From assembly GCA_964409245.1 (NCBI GenBank), contig CAYPCQ010000038.1:1-64000 (forward strand): a stretch of DNA of 64,000 nucleotides, read 5' to 3'. This document shows, in pieces, positions 1 to 9,357 of the stretch; position 1 is the stretch's first letter, and every line of letters begins with the position of its first letter. The DNA is from CAIMWS01 sp964409245. GTDB taxonomy: Bacteria; Verrucomicrobiota; Verrucomicrobiia; Limisphaerales; UBA1319. The notes beneath the pieces are model-generated. The model searched no databases and was not told the origin of the DNA. It was given only the letters and a program-made list of their open reading frames with translations. Both the position numbers and the translations under genes were made by a program.

Positions 1-123
1 TCATTTTCTCCAAGTCGCCGGGTTCCGGGCGCTTCGCCAAATGAAAAGTCGCGTCCTAGCGGCCACCATTGGCCAGCCGCAATTGCCTTGGCAGGGGGCG
101 GGGCGGTTTGGTATAGGTCGGCG

Positions 124-2400
124 ATGAAATTCAACCATTCCCCGGCTATGGGATGCCATTCCGGATTCACCGCGAGCCTTCCAGGCTGGAGGCTGTGGGC
201 GTGGCTCTGGGCAGCGACGCTGGCCGCTCCCTGCTCGAACCCTGGCGCGGGGCTGATTTTCGCCACCGGCGCCGATCCCGGCCACCTGCAAAAGTTTTCC
301 GTGGCGGGTTTGAACCACGATGTTTCCGGGACGGTTTACCGGCAGGATAGCCTGGAGCAAGGGGGCATGCCGCTGGGGGGAGTGGGCACCGGCTACCTCT
401 GCCTTGACCCGGATGGGCGGTTCGGGAAAACCTCCATCTTCAACCGGTTCCCGGCGCCCATCGCTTTGAACCAGCCTTTTCTGGAACTCACCGTGGGCGG
501 CCGCAAGCTGGTGCTGGCCACGCCCAAGGAGGGTGTGGGCCAGGCCAAAGCCATCCATTACTTCGGGCATTTCCCGGTGGCGGACCTGCGGTTTGAGCTG
601 GATGCCCCGCTGGCGGTCGAGCTGCGGGCCTACAGCCCGTTCATTCCCGGGGATGCCCGGGAATCCTGCACGCCGGCGGCGGTGTTCGAGGTGGTGGTGC
701 GGAACCTGGACCCGCAGCCGCAGACGGTCAGCCTGGCGTTCTCACCGGGCGGCTTCCCGGCGGGCGAAGCGGAAAGCTTTGCCCAGGATAGCTGGGCGGG
801 GGTGCAGGTAAAGCACAGCCCCCAGGAGCGGCTGCCCGCCTGGATCCGGCACACTTATGCGCTGGCGGCTGAAGAGGGCGTGAGCCAGGCCGCGGGCAAA
901 ACGGTCCAGGTATCGGCCCGGCGCGAAATCGCCGCCCGGCAGGTGGGCCGGTTCCGGTTCCTGCTGGCCTGGCACCAGCCCTACCTGCGCGAAGGTTCCG
1001 GGCGGGTGGAGCGGCACTATTATGCCAGCCGTTTCGCCGATGCCCGCGCGGTGGTCCACCAGGCGATCGCCAAAAACCTGGAGTGGCGGCAGCGGGTGCT
1101 GGCCGGGCAGGATGTGCTCTACCGGTCCGATCTGCCCGGCTGGCTCCAGGAAGCCTTGATCAACGCCCCTTACGCGCTGGCCAAAAATTCCGTCTGGCTG
1201 GCCAAAACCCGGACGGACGATTGGTGGGGTGAGGATGGCTTGTTCCTGGTCAACGAAAGTTTCTCGACCTGCGCGGTCACCGAGACCATGCCTTGCCGGT
1301 ATTTTGGCCACTGGCCCGCCCTCTGGTTTTTCCCGGATCTGGAGCTGAATACCTTGCGGGCGATCCGGCATTTCCAATTGCGGGATGGGGAGCCGCCCTT
1401 CTGCCTGGGTGTGGGATTCGCCATCCGCGATCCCCGCTATCACTGCCAGCATACGTGTGGCGCGGGGGAGTTCGCCCAGATGATCCACCGTTATTACCTG
1501 CGCTCGGGCGACGCCGCTTTCCTGCGGGAGTTCTGGCCCTCCGCACGGGATTCGCTGAATTTCCTGCTCAGCCTGGACCGGGACCAGGACGGGCTGGTGG
1601 AAGACCATCCCCACAACGTGGAGGGTGAAACTTTTCCGGCCAACAACCCCCTGGATAACTGGCCCTGGCATGGCGCCAGCAGCTATACCGCGGGCAAGGG
1701 GCTGGCCTCGCTGGCCTGCGGTATCCGCCTGGCGGAGCTGGCGGGGGATTCCGCCCAGGCCGGGCGCTGGCGCACGGCGCTGGCGCGGGGCCAAAAAGCC
1801 TACGAGGAGAAGCTTTGGACCGGCAGCTATTACCGGACCTACCACGACACCCAGACCGGCCGCCGCAACGATTCCTCCTTTTCCGCCCAGCTCAGCGGCC
1901 TCTGGGGCACGCGGGTGCTGGGCGTGGACGATTACCTGCCGAAAGATCGCATCTTGAAAGCCCTGGAGACGGTGGCCCGCCTCAATCTGCCGGCTTCGCC
2001 GTATGGCATGGTGGACGCCGTGAATCCGGATGGCACCTGGTGCGTGGAGGGGGCCGGCTCCGGTCTGCCGGACTCGGTTTGGTCCCGGGATATTTTCATC
2101 CAATGCAACGCCACCGCCGCCATGGTGTATCTGTTCCAGGGCCAGCGGGAGCTGGGCAGCCGGGCCGCCCAAACCATGCTGGATACTTTGTTCCGCGGCC
2201 CGCACGCCATGCCCTGGTCCCAGCCCTGCGGGGTGAATTCCAAGAACGGCCGCACCTGCCACGGGCACGATTATTACGACCACATGGTCGTCTGGAGCTA
2301 TCCCCTGGCTTTTTATAATCAGGAGGTCAGCGCCCTGTGCGCCCCTGGTGGCCTGGTGGGGCAAATCCTCGCGGCCACCGCCGTTCCGGCCAAAAAGTGA
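124..2400 (+). CDS. GH116-like glycoside hydrolase (DUF608 family), exported
   Basis: Glucosylceramidase/beta-glucosidase-like protein of the GH116 (GBA2) type, about 758 residues. I chose the ATG at 124 because it is followed by a hydrophobic Ala/Leu/Trp-rich signal-like stretch; an in-frame start at 88 exists. The N-terminal half is a beta-sandwich (GGMPLGGVGTGYL near residue 80) and the C-terminal half an (alpha/alpha)6 barrel with a WFFPDLELN segment and FSAQLSGLW near residue 585. In GH116 enzymes as I remember them, the last motif reads S-D-Q-x-x-G-Q-W and its Asp is the catalytic acid/base; here that position is Ala. A candidate nucleophile region (VNES) lies near residue 377. Substrate unknown; it may be inactive or use another residue. 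It stands 124 bp upstream of a second exported gene. Confidence 0.75.
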   Translation: MKFNHSPAMGCHSGFTASLPGWRLWAWLWAATLAAPCSNPGAGLIFATGADPGHLQKFSVAGLNHDVSGTVYRQDSLEQGGMPLGGVGTGYLCLDPDGRFGKTSIFNRFPAPIALNQPFLELTVGGRKLVLATPKEGVGQAKAIHYFGHFPVADLRFELDAPLAVELRAYSPFIPGDARESCTPAAVFEVVVRNLDPQPQTVSLAFSPGGFPAGEAESFAQDSWAGVQVKHSPQERLPAWIRHTYALAAEEGVSQAAGKTVQVSARREIAARQVGRFRFLLAWHQPYLREGSGRVERHYYASRFADARAVVHQAIAKNLEWRQRVLAGQDVLYRSDLPGWLQEALINAPYALAKNSVWLAKTRTDDWWGEDGLFLVNESFSTCAVTETMPCRYFGHWPALWFFPDLELNTLRAIRHFQLRDGEPPFCLGVGFAIRDPRYHCQHTCGAGEFAQMIHRYYLRSGDAAFLREFWPSARDSLNFLLSLDRDQDGLVEDHPHNVEGETFPANNPLDNWPWHGASSYTAGKGLASLACGIRLAELAGDSAQAGRWRTALARGQKAYEEKLWTGSYYRTYHDTQTGRRNDSSFSAQLSGLWGTRVLGVDDYLPKDRILKALETVARLNLPASPYGMVDAVNPDGTWCVEGAGSGLPDSVWSRDIFIQCNATAAMVYLFQGQRELGSRAAQTMLDTLFRGPHAMPWSQPCGVNSKNGRTCHGHDYYDHMVVWSYPLAFYNQEVSALCAPGGLVGQILAATAVPAKK

Positions 2401-2524
2401 GGTGGGCATTGTCCAGGCAACCCCGTTGTCTGGGATGGAGTGGTGATTGCCGTCCCGGCCGCCCTGGCCACGAGATTGCCAATTTTGATGGCGCGCCCGC
2501 CGGAATATGGGCATAAAACAGCTT

Positions 2525-4621
2525 ATGAAGAATCACAATTGTTGCATCCTGGCCGGCGGCGCGTTGCTGGCGGGCTGGTTGAACGCCCAAGCCGCCGCGG
2601 TGGTATTCCACGTCGCCCCCGGCGGCAGCGATGCCTGGTCCGGCAAGCTCGCCGCGGCCAATCCCCAGGGAAACGACGGTCCCCTGGCCACGCTGGAGCA
2701 AGCCCGGCTGCAGATCCGCAAGCTGAACCAGGGGGGCGGCCTGCCGCGCGGGGGCGTGGAAGTGGTGGTCCACAACCCCCTTTGCGAGCTGGCCCAGACC
2801 TTCGCCCTGGCCGCCGAAGACTCCGGCACTCCGGAGGCCCCGGTCAGCTATCGGGCTGCCACCAGCCAGGCGGTGCGGATTTCCGGCGGGCGCCAGGTGG
2901 CCAACTGGCGGAAAGTGACCGAGCCGTCGATCCTGGACCGGCTCGACGCCTCCGCGCGGGGCGAAGTCTGGCAGGCGGATTTGCGCGCGCTGGGGGTCAC
3001 CCATTTTGGGGAAGCGGGCGGCGGCGGCCTGGAGCTGTTTTTCCAGGACCAGCCGATGCGCCTGGCCCGCTGGCCCAATGAAGGCTTTGTAAAAATCGCC
3101 TCGGTGCTCGGCAAAACGCCGGTGGACGTGCGGGGCACCAAAGGCTGCGTGGAGGGGATATTCACTTACGAAGGGGATCGCCCGCAGCGCTGGACCGGGG
3201 AAAAAGAGGGCTGGCTGCACGGGTATTGGTTCTGGGATTGGGCGGACCAGCGCCAGCCCATCCAGGCCATCGACACCGCCCGCAAAACCTTGGAGCTCAA
3301 GCCCCCCTACCACAATTACGGCTACCGCAACCGGCAATGGTTTTACGCGTTCAACCTGCTCGCGGAGATCGACCAACCCGGCGAGTGGTACCTGGACCGG
3401 GAGGCGGGCCAGCTCTATTTCTGGCCACCCGCCCCCCTGGCGCAAGCCCGCACCGCCGTCTCCGTGCTGCCCACGCTGGTCACCCTGCGGGAGGTCTCCC
3501 ACGTGACCTGGCACGGCTTCATTTTTGAGGCCGCCCGGGGCACGGCCATCCAGGTTTCCGGCGGCGCCGGCAACCGCTTTCTCGCCTGCACGATCCGCAA
3601 CGTGGGCGACTCCGCCCTCAGCCTTTCGGGCGGGGAAAACCACGGCGTGGCGGGCTGCGATATCTATCAGTGCGGCTCCGGCGGCATCTCGCTGCGGGGT
3701 GGCAACCGGGCCACGCTCGCCCCCGCGGGGCATTTCGCCGACAACAACCACATCCACCATTATGGCCGCTGGAAGCCGATGTATTCCGCGGGCATCAACC
3801 TGGACGGAGTGGGTTGCCGGGCCAGCCATAACCTGATCGAGAATGCGCCCCACCAGGCCATCTCCTTCGGCGGCAACGATCACCTGATGGAGTTCAACGA
3901 AATCCACAGCGTTTGTTTCGAGTCCAACGATGCCGGCGCCATCTATTCCGGGCGGGATTGGACGATGCGCGGCACCGTGATCCGCTTCAACCACCTCCAC
4001 GATATCACCGGGTTTGAGGGGCGCGGCTGCGTGGGGGTCTATCTGGATGACATGTTTTGCGGCACGGAGATTTCCGGCAACCTCTTCCGGAAGGTCACCA
4101 GCGCCGCTTTCATTGGCGGCGGGCGGGATTGCCTGGTGTCCAACAACATCTTTTTGGACTGCAATCCGGCGCTGCATGTGGATGCCCGCGCCCTGGGCTG
4201 GGCCAAATACCATGCCGACGACTGGGTGAAAGAGGGCCGCGAAAAAGGGACGCTCTCCGGCACGGCTTACAACCAACCACCCTACAGCGTCCGTTACCCG
4301 CAGCTGGTCAACATCCTGGCTGAGGAGCCCCATGCGCCCCGCGGCAACGTGGCCGCCCGGAATATTTGCCTGGGTGGCCGTTGGGATGGAGTGGAGCCCA
4401 AAGCCCGGCCGATGGTTCAATTCCAGGATAACCTGATCAATGTGGATCCCCACTTTGTCGATGCGGCCAGGCAGGATTATCGCCTGCGCGACGATTCGCC
4501 GGCCTTTACCCTGGGCTTCCGGCCCATACCCATCGGGAAAATCGGCCTTTACGCGGATAAAAACCGGGCTTCCTGGCCGGTGGAACACCAGGTGCGGCCG
4601 GTGGCTGCCCGCCGGGAGTGA
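2525..4621 (+). CDS. Exported right-handed parallel beta-helix protein
   Basis: About 698 residues. The ATG at 2525 starts a clear Sec signal (MKNHNC, hydrophobic Leu/Ala/Gly core, ending near AQAAA); an in-frame ATG at 2507 adds six residues. The mature start F-H-V-A-P-G-G-S-D, with A-T-L-E-Q-A-R after it, is the usual opening of pectate-lyase-like (DUF1565-type) beta-helix proteins, and residues ~330-560 show the helix-coil pattern of NxIxxxGxxGIxLxGG turns (for example GGNRATLAPAG, NHIHHYGRW). Such proteins are polysaccharide lyases or hydrolases acting outside the cytoplasm, but I see no family-specific catalytic signature, so the substrate is open. It is codirectional with the GH116-like gene and the delta-60 gene, though gaps exceed 100 bp. 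Confidence 0.75.
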   Translation: MKNHNCCILAGGALLAGWLNAQAAAVVFHVAPGGSDAWSGKLAAANPQGNDGPLATLEQARLQIRKLNQGGGLPRGGVEVVVHNPLCELAQTFALAAEDSGTPEAPVSYRAATSQAVRISGGRQVANWRKVTEPSILDRLDASARGEVWQADLRALGVTHFGEAGGGGLELFFQDQPMRLARWPNEGFVKIASVLGKTPVDVRGTKGCVEGIFTYEGDRPQRWTGEKEGWLHGYWFWDWADQRQPIQAIDTARKTLELKPPYHNYGYRNRQWFYAFNLLAEIDQPGEWYLDREAGQLYFWPPAPLAQARTAVSVLPTLVTLREVSHVTWHGFIFEAARGTAIQVSGGAGNRFLACTIRNVGDSALSLSGGENHGVAGCDIYQCGSGGISLRGGNRATLAPAGHFADNNHIHHYGRWKPMYSAGINLDGVGCRASHNLIENAPHQAISFGGNDHLMEFNEIHSVCFESNDAGAIYSGRDWTMRGTVIRFNHLHDITGFEGRGCVGVYLDDMFCGTEISGNLFRKVTSAAFIGGGRDCLVSNNIFLDCNPALHVDARALGWAKYHADDWVKEGREKGTLSGTAYNQPPYSVRYPQLVNILAEEPHAPRGNVAARNICLGGRWDGVEPKARPMVQFQDNLINVDPHFVDAARQDYRLRDDSPAFTLGFRPIPIGKIGLYADKNRASWPVEHQVRPVAARRE

Positions 4622-4778
4622 TTGGCGGCGCCGGGTTTGGGCCACGCGCCTGGATTTTAAAAAACCGCTTACCCAGTTCCGGGTTTTTGCCGATATCAAC
4701 CAGGCGGGGGCATTCACGCCCCGGTCCGCCGCTGGCTTATGCGGACGGCGTGTGGCAAACAACAAACCAACGGATCCC

Positions 4779-7700
4779 ATGTTGAAGATGGCGATAAAAC
4801 TGGCCGGTGCGCTCCCGATCCTGGGCCTGATAGCCCAGGATGCAGGGGCGCAGTCCGTGGCTTTGGACACCACGTTCCTGCCGCATCCTGGAGCCAACGC
4901 CGCAGTGCAATCCCTGGCAGTGCAGCCCGATGGCAAAGTGGTGTTGGGAGGATCCTTTACCCGCGTCAATTTCACCCCCTGGAACCGCCTCGGCCGGGTG
5001 GAGGCCGGCGGCGGCGTGGATGCCGGCTTCCATCCCGGGAGCGGCGCGGACGGGGTGGTCAACTCGGTGGCGCTGCAAGCCGATGGCAAAATCCTGTTGG
5101 GCGGGGCTTTCACCAACTTCAACGGCACGCTTTCGCCCCGCCTGGCCCGGTTGAACGCGGATGGCACCCTGGATCAAGGCTTCAACGTGGGCGCCGGGCC
5201 GGACGGGAATATCAATTTCGTGGCGGCGCTGGCCGGCGGGCAGGTGCTGATCCAAGGCGTTTTCCGGAATTACCAGGGCCAGGCGTGCAGCCAGTTGGCG
5301 CGGCTGAATCCCAATGGGAGCCTGGACACCAACTACCATGCCGCAGCGCCCAATTTTATCCCGATCGGCAGCATCCAGGCCGTGGCGGCCCTGCCGGAAG
5401 GGCCGGTGCTATACAGCGGCAATTTCACTGCCATCAGCAGGATGCCGGTCCAGCGCCTGGTCCGCCTGGATGCCGGCGGCGCGCTGGACACGAATTTCTG
5501 CCTCCAAGCCAGCCTGAACGCTCCGGCCTCTTCCATTGTGCCGCAACCGGACGGCAGGATTCTCCTTTCCGGCTCCTTCACCAACGTCAATGGGCAGGCC
5601 CGGAGCCGGGTGGCCCGTTTGAATGCCGATGGCAGCCTCGATGAAAGCTTCAACCAGGTCAGCCTGGTTGGAACGGTCGGCTGGGGCGGCCCGCGCCTGG
5701 CCAGGCAGCCTGATGGCCAAATCATCCTGTGGGGGGCCTTCACCAACGTGAACGGTGCGGCCCGCCTGGGCTGCGCCCGGTTGGATGCCGAAGGCCGCCT
5801 GGATGGCGCGTTCAGCCCGGATTGGCTGGCCAGCGCCGGCTCCATCCGCAGCGTCGTCTTCCAGGGAGATGGCGGGATGCTGGCGGGGAATGCCAGCGCC
5901 TCCAGCGCGAATCATTTGCAGCGTTTCCAGGCCGGCGGTGCCCTGGATGCAGGCTGGATGGGCGATACCGGCTCCAACGAAGGCGTCTGGAAAATGGCCG
6001 GGCAGCCGGATGGCAAATTCCTTTTGGGCGGTTATTTCACCAAATACAACGGCCTCCCGCGATCCTCCCTCGTGCGCATCCTTCCTGATGGCCAGGCGGA
6101 TCCGGGGTTTGTGCCGGATTTATACAGCGAATCGGATGTTCTTGTCTCCGCCATCCTGGTGCAACCCGACGCCAAAATCGTGGTCGGCGGCGCCTTCACG
6201 CGGGCGGGCGGCCTGGAGCGGACCAATATCGCGCGGCTTGATGCGGACGGCACGGTGGAGGCGGCGTTCGCCGGTGGGCTGGGGCCCGACGGAGAAGTGG
6301 CCGCCCTGGCCCTCCAGCCCGATGGGAAAATCCTGGCGGGCGGTTACTTCAGCACCTGGAACGAACAATCCCGCACGGGCCTGGTCCGGCTGCTTCCCAA
6401 CGGAGCCTTGGATGCCGGATTTGACCTCCACCTGCCGCCAAACAGTGAGGTCACAGTCCTGCTCCGCCAGCCCGATGACCGGATCCTGGTGGGGGGCGTG
6501 TTCCGGCAGGTCAATGGGATCGGCCGCACCAACCTGGCGCTCCTCAAACCCGATGGCTCCCTTGATGAAAGCTTCAATGCCAATCCCGGGCCTGACGCCG
6601 CCGTTTATGCCCTGGCCCTGGAACCGGGCGGGAAAATCCTGGTGGGTGGGGAGTTCAACACCTGGAACCAGCTCGCCCGGAGAGCGGTGGTGCGGCTGCA
6701 CCCGGACGGACGGCTGGACGAAACGTTCGCCACCGGCCAGCCAGCCTTGGACGGCCAGGTTTACGCCCTCCAGGTGCAGCGCGATGGCCGGATTCTTGCC
6801 GGCGGCTATTTGCAGCTGGACAACCAGCGGCTTATGCTGGCCCGCTTCAATCCGGATGGGAGCTGGGATCCGTCTTTCAACATCGGAAAGGATTTCAACA
6901 GCAATGTCAGCAGCCTGGCCCAGCCGTCCGATGCCCGGCTGCTGGTGGCAGGCGATTTCAGCCGCATCCAGGATTGTCCCCGGGGCGGCATCGCCCGCCT
7001 GGCCATGGACCCGGCCGTGGTGCCCCAGGCCATCGTCCGCCTGGGCTATGCCACGGTTCGCGCCGGGGAGAGCATCGGCTGGGAGGCGGTGGCCGTCGGC
7101 TTGCCTCCGCTGACCTTCCAGTGGTTGCTCGATGGCGTCCCGGTCCCGGGACAAAATGCGCTGCCGTGCCAGCTCACTAATTTATCCCCGTCCGCCGCTG
7201 GCTGGTATGCGCTCGCCATCTCCAATAGTTTTGGCGGCGTGACCAGCGCCCCGGTTCGGCTGACGGTCCTGCCCGCTTCCGCCCGGCCGGGATCCCTGGA
7301 TGGGAGGTTCCAGCTTTCCCTGCTTCCGGACCGCCAGGTATGGTCCATCCTGGAACAGCCGGATGGCCAGGTGGTGGCGGGCGGCGCCCCGGTGCGTTAC
7401 AACCCCGATGGCAGCCTGGACCCCCAATTCCAGCCTGGCTCCCCCGCCAGCGGGGAGGTTTACGGATTGTTGCGGCTGCCAGATGGCCGCCTCCTGGCCG
7501 GCGGGACCTTCACCAATTATAACGGCGAACCCCACACCAACCTGGTCTGCCTGCTGCCCGGCGGGCAGGTGGATGCTGGTTTTGCGGCAAATATCACCGG
7601 TGGCCCGGAGGCTTTCATTTACGCGATGGCCGTGCAGGCCGGCAGCAACCTCGTGGTTTCCGGATCCTTCACCCATTGCAACGGCCTTCCCAGGGCCAAC

Positions 7701-8495
7701 CTCGCCCGGTTCCACCCGGATGGCCGTCTGGACCTGGATTTTGATCCGGCCGGGCCAGCCGGGTATGCCTGGGCCATGGCGGTGCTGCCGGACCAGCGGA
7801 TTCTCCTGGCCGGGGATTTTGGATTGGCCTGCTTGATGCCGGATGGCGCCATGGACCCACGGATCCGCCTGACGGCCAGCGCCGGCCAGGCCCTGCTCCT
7901 CCAGCCGGATGGCAGAATCCTTTTTGGCGGAGACGGCACTTTGCTCCGGTTGTTTCCGGACGGCAGCCGGGATGCCGGCTTCAAGCCCAGCCTGGACGAT
8001 TGGATGTTCGGCGCCGTTTATGCCCTGGCCCTCCAACCCGATGGCAAGCTGGTGGTGGCTGGCGGCCCCTCCGGATGGGATCCCGGACAGCCGTCGTTCG
8101 TGGCGCGCCTGAACCCGGATGGCACCACCGATCCCAGTTTTGCCATTCAAAGCACGCAGGGAGGCATCTGGGCATTGATCCGTTTGCGCGGCGGCCAATT
8201 CCTGATCGGCGGCAGTTTCACCAGTTACGGCGGCCAGCCAGCCCGGTTCCTTGCCCGGTTGCATGAGGATGAGGCCGTGGATGTCCGCCCCCTTTCTCTG
8301 ATCACCCGCCGCGGAGCTGGTGGCTTGGAAATCGGGCTGGTGGGTGAGCCGCTCACGCCATACCGCCTGGACATTTCCGCGAACCTGGCTTCCTGGCAAA
8401 GGTGGACCAATGTCGTCTCCACTGGCACCAACTGGCTGACCGATGAGGCGGGCCTGGGCTTGCCCCGGCGTTTTTACCGCGCCGGGTCGCCTTGA
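4779..8495 (+). CDS. Secreted delta-60 repeat protein with an internal Ig-like domain
   Basis: The ATG at 4779 gives a Sec signal (MLKMAIKLAGALPILGL, cleavage near GAQS) and a 1239-residue protein; the frame is open upstream to 4440 but lacks a signal there. Almost the whole chain is a repeated unit of about 50-60 residues with V-x-x-x-A-x-Q-P-D-G-K-I-L-x-G-G-x-F, then a segment like R-L-N-x-D-G-S-L-D-x-x-F: the delta-60 repeat, expected to form beta-propellers. Around residues 755-830 the repeat is broken by an Ig-like domain (TFQWLLDGVPVPGQN, GWYALAISNSFG), then repeats resume. The C-terminus (FYRAG) has the look of a surface-associated domain. No enzyme motif is visible. Likely a cell-surface or secreted structural or adhesive protein; function unknown. 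Confidence 0.85.
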   Translation: MLKMAIKLAGALPILGLIAQDAGAQSVALDTTFLPHPGANAAVQSLAVQPDGKVVLGGSFTRVNFTPWNRLGRVEAGGGVDAGFHPGSGADGVVNSVALQADGKILLGGAFTNFNGTLSPRLARLNADGTLDQGFNVGAGPDGNINFVAALAGGQVLIQGVFRNYQGQACSQLARLNPNGSLDTNYHAAAPNFIPIGSIQAVAALPEGPVLYSGNFTAISRMPVQRLVRLDAGGALDTNFCLQASLNAPASSIVPQPDGRILLSGSFTNVNGQARSRVARLNADGSLDESFNQVSLVGTVGWGGPRLARQPDGQIILWGAFTNVNGAARLGCARLDAEGRLDGAFSPDWLASAGSIRSVVFQGDGGMLAGNASASSANHLQRFQAGGALDAGWMGDTGSNEGVWKMAGQPDGKFLLGGYFTKYNGLPRSSLVRILPDGQADPGFVPDLYSESDVLVSAILVQPDAKIVVGGAFTRAGGLERTNIARLDADGTVEAAFAGGLGPDGEVAALALQPDGKILAGGYFSTWNEQSRTGLVRLLPNGALDAGFDLHLPPNSEVTVLLRQPDDRILVGGVFRQVNGIGRTNLALLKPDGSLDESFNANPGPDAAVYALALEPGGKILVGGEFNTWNQLARRAVVRLHPDGRLDETFATGQPALDGQVYALQVQRDGRILAGGYLQLDNQRLMLARFNPDGSWDPSFNIGKDFNSNVSSLAQPSDARLLVAGDFSRIQDCPRGGIARLAMDPAVVPQAIVRLGYATVRAGESIGWEAVAVGLPPLTFQWLLDGVPVPGQNALPCQLTNLSPSAAGWYALAISNSFGGVTSAPVRLTVLPASARPGSLDGRFQLSLLPDRQVWSILEQPDGQVVAGGAPVRYNPDGSLDPQFQPGSPASGEVYGLLRLPDGRLLAGGTFTNYNGEPHTNLVCLLPGGQVDAGFAANITGGPEAFIYAMAVQAGSNLVVSGSFTHCNGLPRANLARFHPDGRLDLDFDPAGPAGYAWAMAVLPDQRILLAGDFGLACLMPDGAMDPRIRLTASAGQALLLQPDGRILFGGDGTLLRLFPDGSRDAGFKPSLDDWMFGAVYALALQPDGKLVVAGGPSGWDPGQPSFVARLNPDGTTDPSFAIQSTQGGIWALIRLRGGQFLIGGSFTSYGGQPARFLARLHEDEAVDVRPLSLITRRGAGGLEIGLVGEPLTPYRLDISANLASWQRWTNVVSTGTNWLTDEAGLGLPRRFYRAGSP

Positions 8496-8515
8496 TCCCG
8501 GTTCTCCGCCCACCA

Positions 8516-8572
8516 AAAGCCCCGCAGGGGCGGAATAATCCAGCCCAGGGGGAGCGCAGCGAAGCCCTGGGT
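8516..8572. repeat. GC-rich short repeat with GCCCCGCAGGGGC hairpin
   Basis: Starts AAAAGCCCCGCAGGGGCGG and continues with an AGCCCAGGG...CCCTGGGT palindrome. The first 38 bases recur, slightly diverged, at 47757-47795. It sits directly downstream of the delta-60 gene, so the first hairpin might also act in termination, but there is no clean T-run. Confidence 0.6.
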
Positions 8573-8702
8573 TTCGGATGGCAAAAAGAGGAATTGTGGT
8601 TTTGGGTGAGGTCATTCGCGGCGCTCATTGGCCCTGGGCTGTAATAGTGTTGCCCCTTCAGGACGAGGAAAAATGCATTATCCGGCGCGCTGGATGCCGC
8701 CG

Positions 8703-8862
8703 CCCACGGATTATAAAACTCATTTTGAAAAGCAAATGCCTGCGGCAGCTGGTTCGCTCCCGCAACCGCCGATTGGATCGGCGCCAGCCGGTTCACCGGG
8801 TCATAGGCTTTGGCCGTGGTCATTATCACAACGGATCCCTGCTTGAAGTTAATCTGGCTCAC
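8703..8862 (-). pseudogene. RHS/YD-repeat protein fossil
   Basis: The minus strand encodes TTAKAYDPVNRLAPIQSA followed by a YxxxN-like segment (FAFQNEFYN). This matches the T-K-x-Y-D-x-x-N-R-L pattern of RHS/YD repeats found in very large secreted Verrucomicrobiota proteins. Only about one repeat is left and the frame runs on into the neighbouring short repeat, so it is a fragment, not a gene. A second RHS fossil lies beside the same kind of repeat at 47644-47754. Confidence 0.55.
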
Positions 8863-8883
8863 CGCTGGTGAATTGGCAACGCA

Positions 8884-9153
8884 GGAATAGTTGCCCGGGA
8901 GTCATAGTAAGCGAGTACGTCCGGGCATGCCGGCCAGGCGGGAGGAGACGGATCCGGAGCAACCGGATGCCTCTGCGTTGCGCCAATTCCGGGTGGCGGG
9001 CCTTGGGCGGATTGGGCCTGGTTTGGAGTTTACCAGCCGCAGATCCGCCTCGTGACCTCGGCGGCTACCCGCGTTAGGTTCTTCCATGCAACAGGAGTGT
9101 TCGCTAATCCAAGGTGGGTAGCCGCCGACGTAAGCAGGCGGACCCGGACCATT
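8884..9153. repeat. Long dispersed repeat unit, copy 1 (includes REP hairpin 1)
   Basis: From GGAATAGTTGCCCGGGAGTC onward this about 270-bp stretch is matched, with scattered substitutions, by 47792-48050. It ends with an imperfect hairpin: left arm at 9042-9077 (GATCCGCCTCGTGACCTCGG and on) and right arm at 9111-9145 (GTAGCCGCCGACGTAAGCAG). The arms contain the complementary blocks CGGCGGCTACCC and GGGTAGCCGCCG. No gene is supported inside it. It behaves like a REP/BIME-type element or a small non-autonomous mobile element. Confidence 0.75.
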
Positions 9154-9229
9154 CGTGTGCCTATGGTCGGCACCCCCCGCGCAACACGTCTTGGGCAAAT
9201 TCCAAGCGGATTGGAATTCGCCCGCGCCA

Positions 9230-9330
9230 GATCCGCCTCGTGACCTCGGCGGCTACCCGCGTTGGGTTCTTCCATGCCACGGAAGTGTTCACTCTCCCAA
9301 CGCGGGTAGCCGCCGACGTAAGGCGGACCT
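9230..9330. repeat. REP-type hairpin, copy 2
   Basis: Second, better preserved copy of the hairpin seen at 9042-9153. Left arm ATCCGCCTCGTGACCTCGGC through CGCGTTGGG, central loop of about 35 bases, right arm CCCAACGCGGGTAGCCGCCG then ACGTAAGGCGGAC. The inner arms (CGGCGGCTACCCGCGTTGGG with its complement) pair without mismatch over 20 bases. It lies 28 bases beyond the stop of the Ig-domain gene on the minus strand, so it could also end that transcript. Confidence 0.8.
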
Positions 9331-9357
9331 GGGCGCGAATGCCGGGAGGCGGGGCTG

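Noticed and set aside
742..2514. 590-residue minus-strand open frame
   Set aside because: It mirrors the GH116 gene in high-GC DNA, has His/Gly/Pro/Arg-rich antisense composition and no domain.
2327..5167. 946-residue minus-strand open frame
   Set aside because: Antisense to the beta-helix and delta-60 genes; spans two well supported genes and their gap; no motif.
9042..9330. Possible CRISPR-like direct repeats
   Set aside because: Only two hairpin copies 190 bp apart, with internal inverted repeats and no regular spacers; REP-type elements explain them.
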